A stretch of DNA of 22,663 nt, from NCBI GenBank assembly GCA_038065175.1, contig JBBTRN010000058.1, forward strand, positions 1-22,663, read 5' to 3'. Source of the stretch: JBBTRN01 sp038065175. Its GTDB lineage: Bacteria > Patescibacteriota > Doudnabacteria > UBA920. The notes beneath the pieces were generated by a model that made no database searches, was not told where the DNA came from, and saw only the letters and a program-made list of their open reading frames with translations. Shown one piece after another: positions 22,130 to 22,663 of the stretch (its first letter is position 1; each line of letters begins with the position of its first letter). Position numbers and translations under genes: made by a program.

Positions 22130-22178
22130 GAACTCAGACAATTTTGTCTGAGTTCACTCCGACTTTTTACGCCGGAGT
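22130..22178 (-). promoter_or_regulatory. Two stem-loops in the leader of the small secreted protein gene
   Basis: GAACTCAGAC (22130-22139) pairs perfectly with GTCTGAGTTC (22146-22155), and ACTCCG (22156-22161) with CGGAGT (22173-22178). Both lie 20-70 bases upstream of the ATG, below an AT-rich stretch with a -10-like TATAAA. Such 5' stems often stabilise abundant mRNAs; the role here is inferred. Confidence 0.6.
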
Positions 22179-22261
22179 ATTTATAATTCTTGTTTAATTA
22201 ATTTGGTTCGACCTTTATTGGCTCTAAGACCCCGGAAGGTAATTAGCCTCCAGGAGCGGTT

Positions 22262-22321
22262 AAAAAACAAGAGCCCATCTTCATAAACAAAAGCTTTCGC
22301 TTTTATTAAGCAAAGATGGGC
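22262..22321 (-). terminator. Terminator of the upstream partial gene
   Basis: GCCCATCTT pairs with AAGATGGGC, and AAAAGC/GCTTTT continues the stem inside. On the minus strand it is followed by TCTTGTTTTTT. This is a clear intrinsic terminator about 60 bases after the stop at 22382. Confidence 0.85.
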
Positions 22322-22381
22322 GCACGTAGTCCCGCGGCTCACTTGGTCCGCAACATATTCAATTGTATCAGCTGAAAATTT

Positions 22382-22663
22382 TTAAGACTTCTTTTCCATA
22401 GGCTCCTTTTGGGGGTATAAAAACCCCACAACCTTAAACCCGCTATTCTCCTGCGCCTGTCCGGAAGGGCTTTGCTGGAAGGAAATCGGCTCCTGGCCAA
22501 AAGCCGGAGAATGCGCCTGGGAGGTTTCAGTCCTGTAAAATTCCGCCATCTCCCCGCCCACCGACCCCGGATCCGAAGTTTTTAGGTTCGTCAGAATCTG
22601 CTGCTGCACGGTTACGGTGACTATCGCCTGGCACCAGGGACAGCGGAGGTTAAACTGCGCCGC
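22382..22663 (-). CDS. Hypothetical protein with a CPWC motif (partial at window end)
   Basis: The frame is open from the window edge (22663) to a stop at 22382, so the N terminus is missing; 93 residues are seen. The visible part reads A-A-Q-F-N-L-R-C-P-W-C-Q-A-I-V-T-V, then a polar, Gln/Ser/Pro-rich stretch and a K-V-V-G-F-L-Y-P ending. A GTG at 22609 could look like a start, but the CPWC lies upstream of it in the same frame. The CxxC could bind zinc or be redox-active; one pair alone does not decide. I do not recognise the family. It ends with its own terminator, so it is a unit separate from the small secreted protein gene. Confidence 0.6.
   Translation of the reverse strand, partial: AAQFNLRCPWCQAIVTVTVQQQILTNLKTSDPGSVGGEMAEFYRTETSQAHSPAFGQEPISFQQSPSGQAQENSGFKVVGFLYPQKEPMEKKS

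Noticed and set aside
22193..22215. GGTTCGACC as a tRNA or tmRNA T-loop
   Set aside because: No acceptor stem, anticodon arm or CCA-proximal pairing can be drawn around it on either strand.
22214..22260. SRP-like RNA motif (CCGGAAGG with nearby AG-rich bases)
   Set aside because: The GGAA loop is there, but the flanking loop bases of SRP domain IV (AGCAG opposite CAGG) are missing and no long helix encloses it.
1..22663. CRISPR array, rRNA or tRNA genes
   Set aside because: No regularly spaced repeats with unique spacers, and no conserved rRNA or tRNA stretches were seen; the repeats found are palindromic singles or very short tandems.

Overview
The window looks like part of a Candidate Phyla Radiation (Patescibacteria, Parcubacteria-like) genome. 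Five things point that way: small single-copy chaperone genes, mostly without clear ribosome binding sites; intergenic regions packed with short palindromic repeats; a type IV pilin-like protein; a sortase with an LPxTG surface protein; and large DUF11, InlB-repeat and peptidoglycan-binding surface proteins with QVLG motifs. The lineage is inferred from gene content only. The sequence is a scaffold, with a run of 10 N at 18216-18225.

Layout. 1-2380 (minus strand): the start of a response regulator, a four-helix membrane protein, a GspG-like pseudopilin and a TrmB-family regulator. 2380-3772 (plus): a repeat-rich spacer, then a self-contained cassette with a phased operator, an XRE regulator, a GC-rich membrane protein and a strong terminator. 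3793-9950 (minus): a small basic ORF, then the heat-shock operon hrcA-grpE-unknown-(unknown)-dnaK-DUF3467-dnaJ. A CIRCE-type operator lies on a good sigma-70 promoter in front of hrcA. 10136-12731 (plus): a thiol-redox module of anchored thioredoxin-like protein, CcdA-like membrane protein and DipZ/TlpA-like protein. 12817-13472 (plus): a small XRE regulator and a four-helix membrane protein. 13552-22663 (minus): a surface block containing a sortase whose expected catalytic Cys is Ser, a VWA/DUF11 protein ending in LPRTG, a giant repeat protein split by the N gap, a small secreted repeat protein and a partial gene with a CPWC motif.

How they may work together. HrcA should repress the chaperone operon through CIRCE. 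The CcdA-like protein should pass electrons across the membrane to the two thioredoxin-fold proteins, keeping exported cysteines reduced or correctly paired. The surface block looks like a cell-envelope display system: one protein has a wall-sorting signal beside a sortase-like protein, one can bind peptidoglycan non-covalently, and one is small and secreted. The giant and the small protein share a G-N...G-D-I...G-N-A type repeat that I cannot assign to a named family; this is the best candidate for something undescribed. Most intergenic spaces carry inverted or short direct repeats, and several repeat-like sequences lie in frame inside coding regions.
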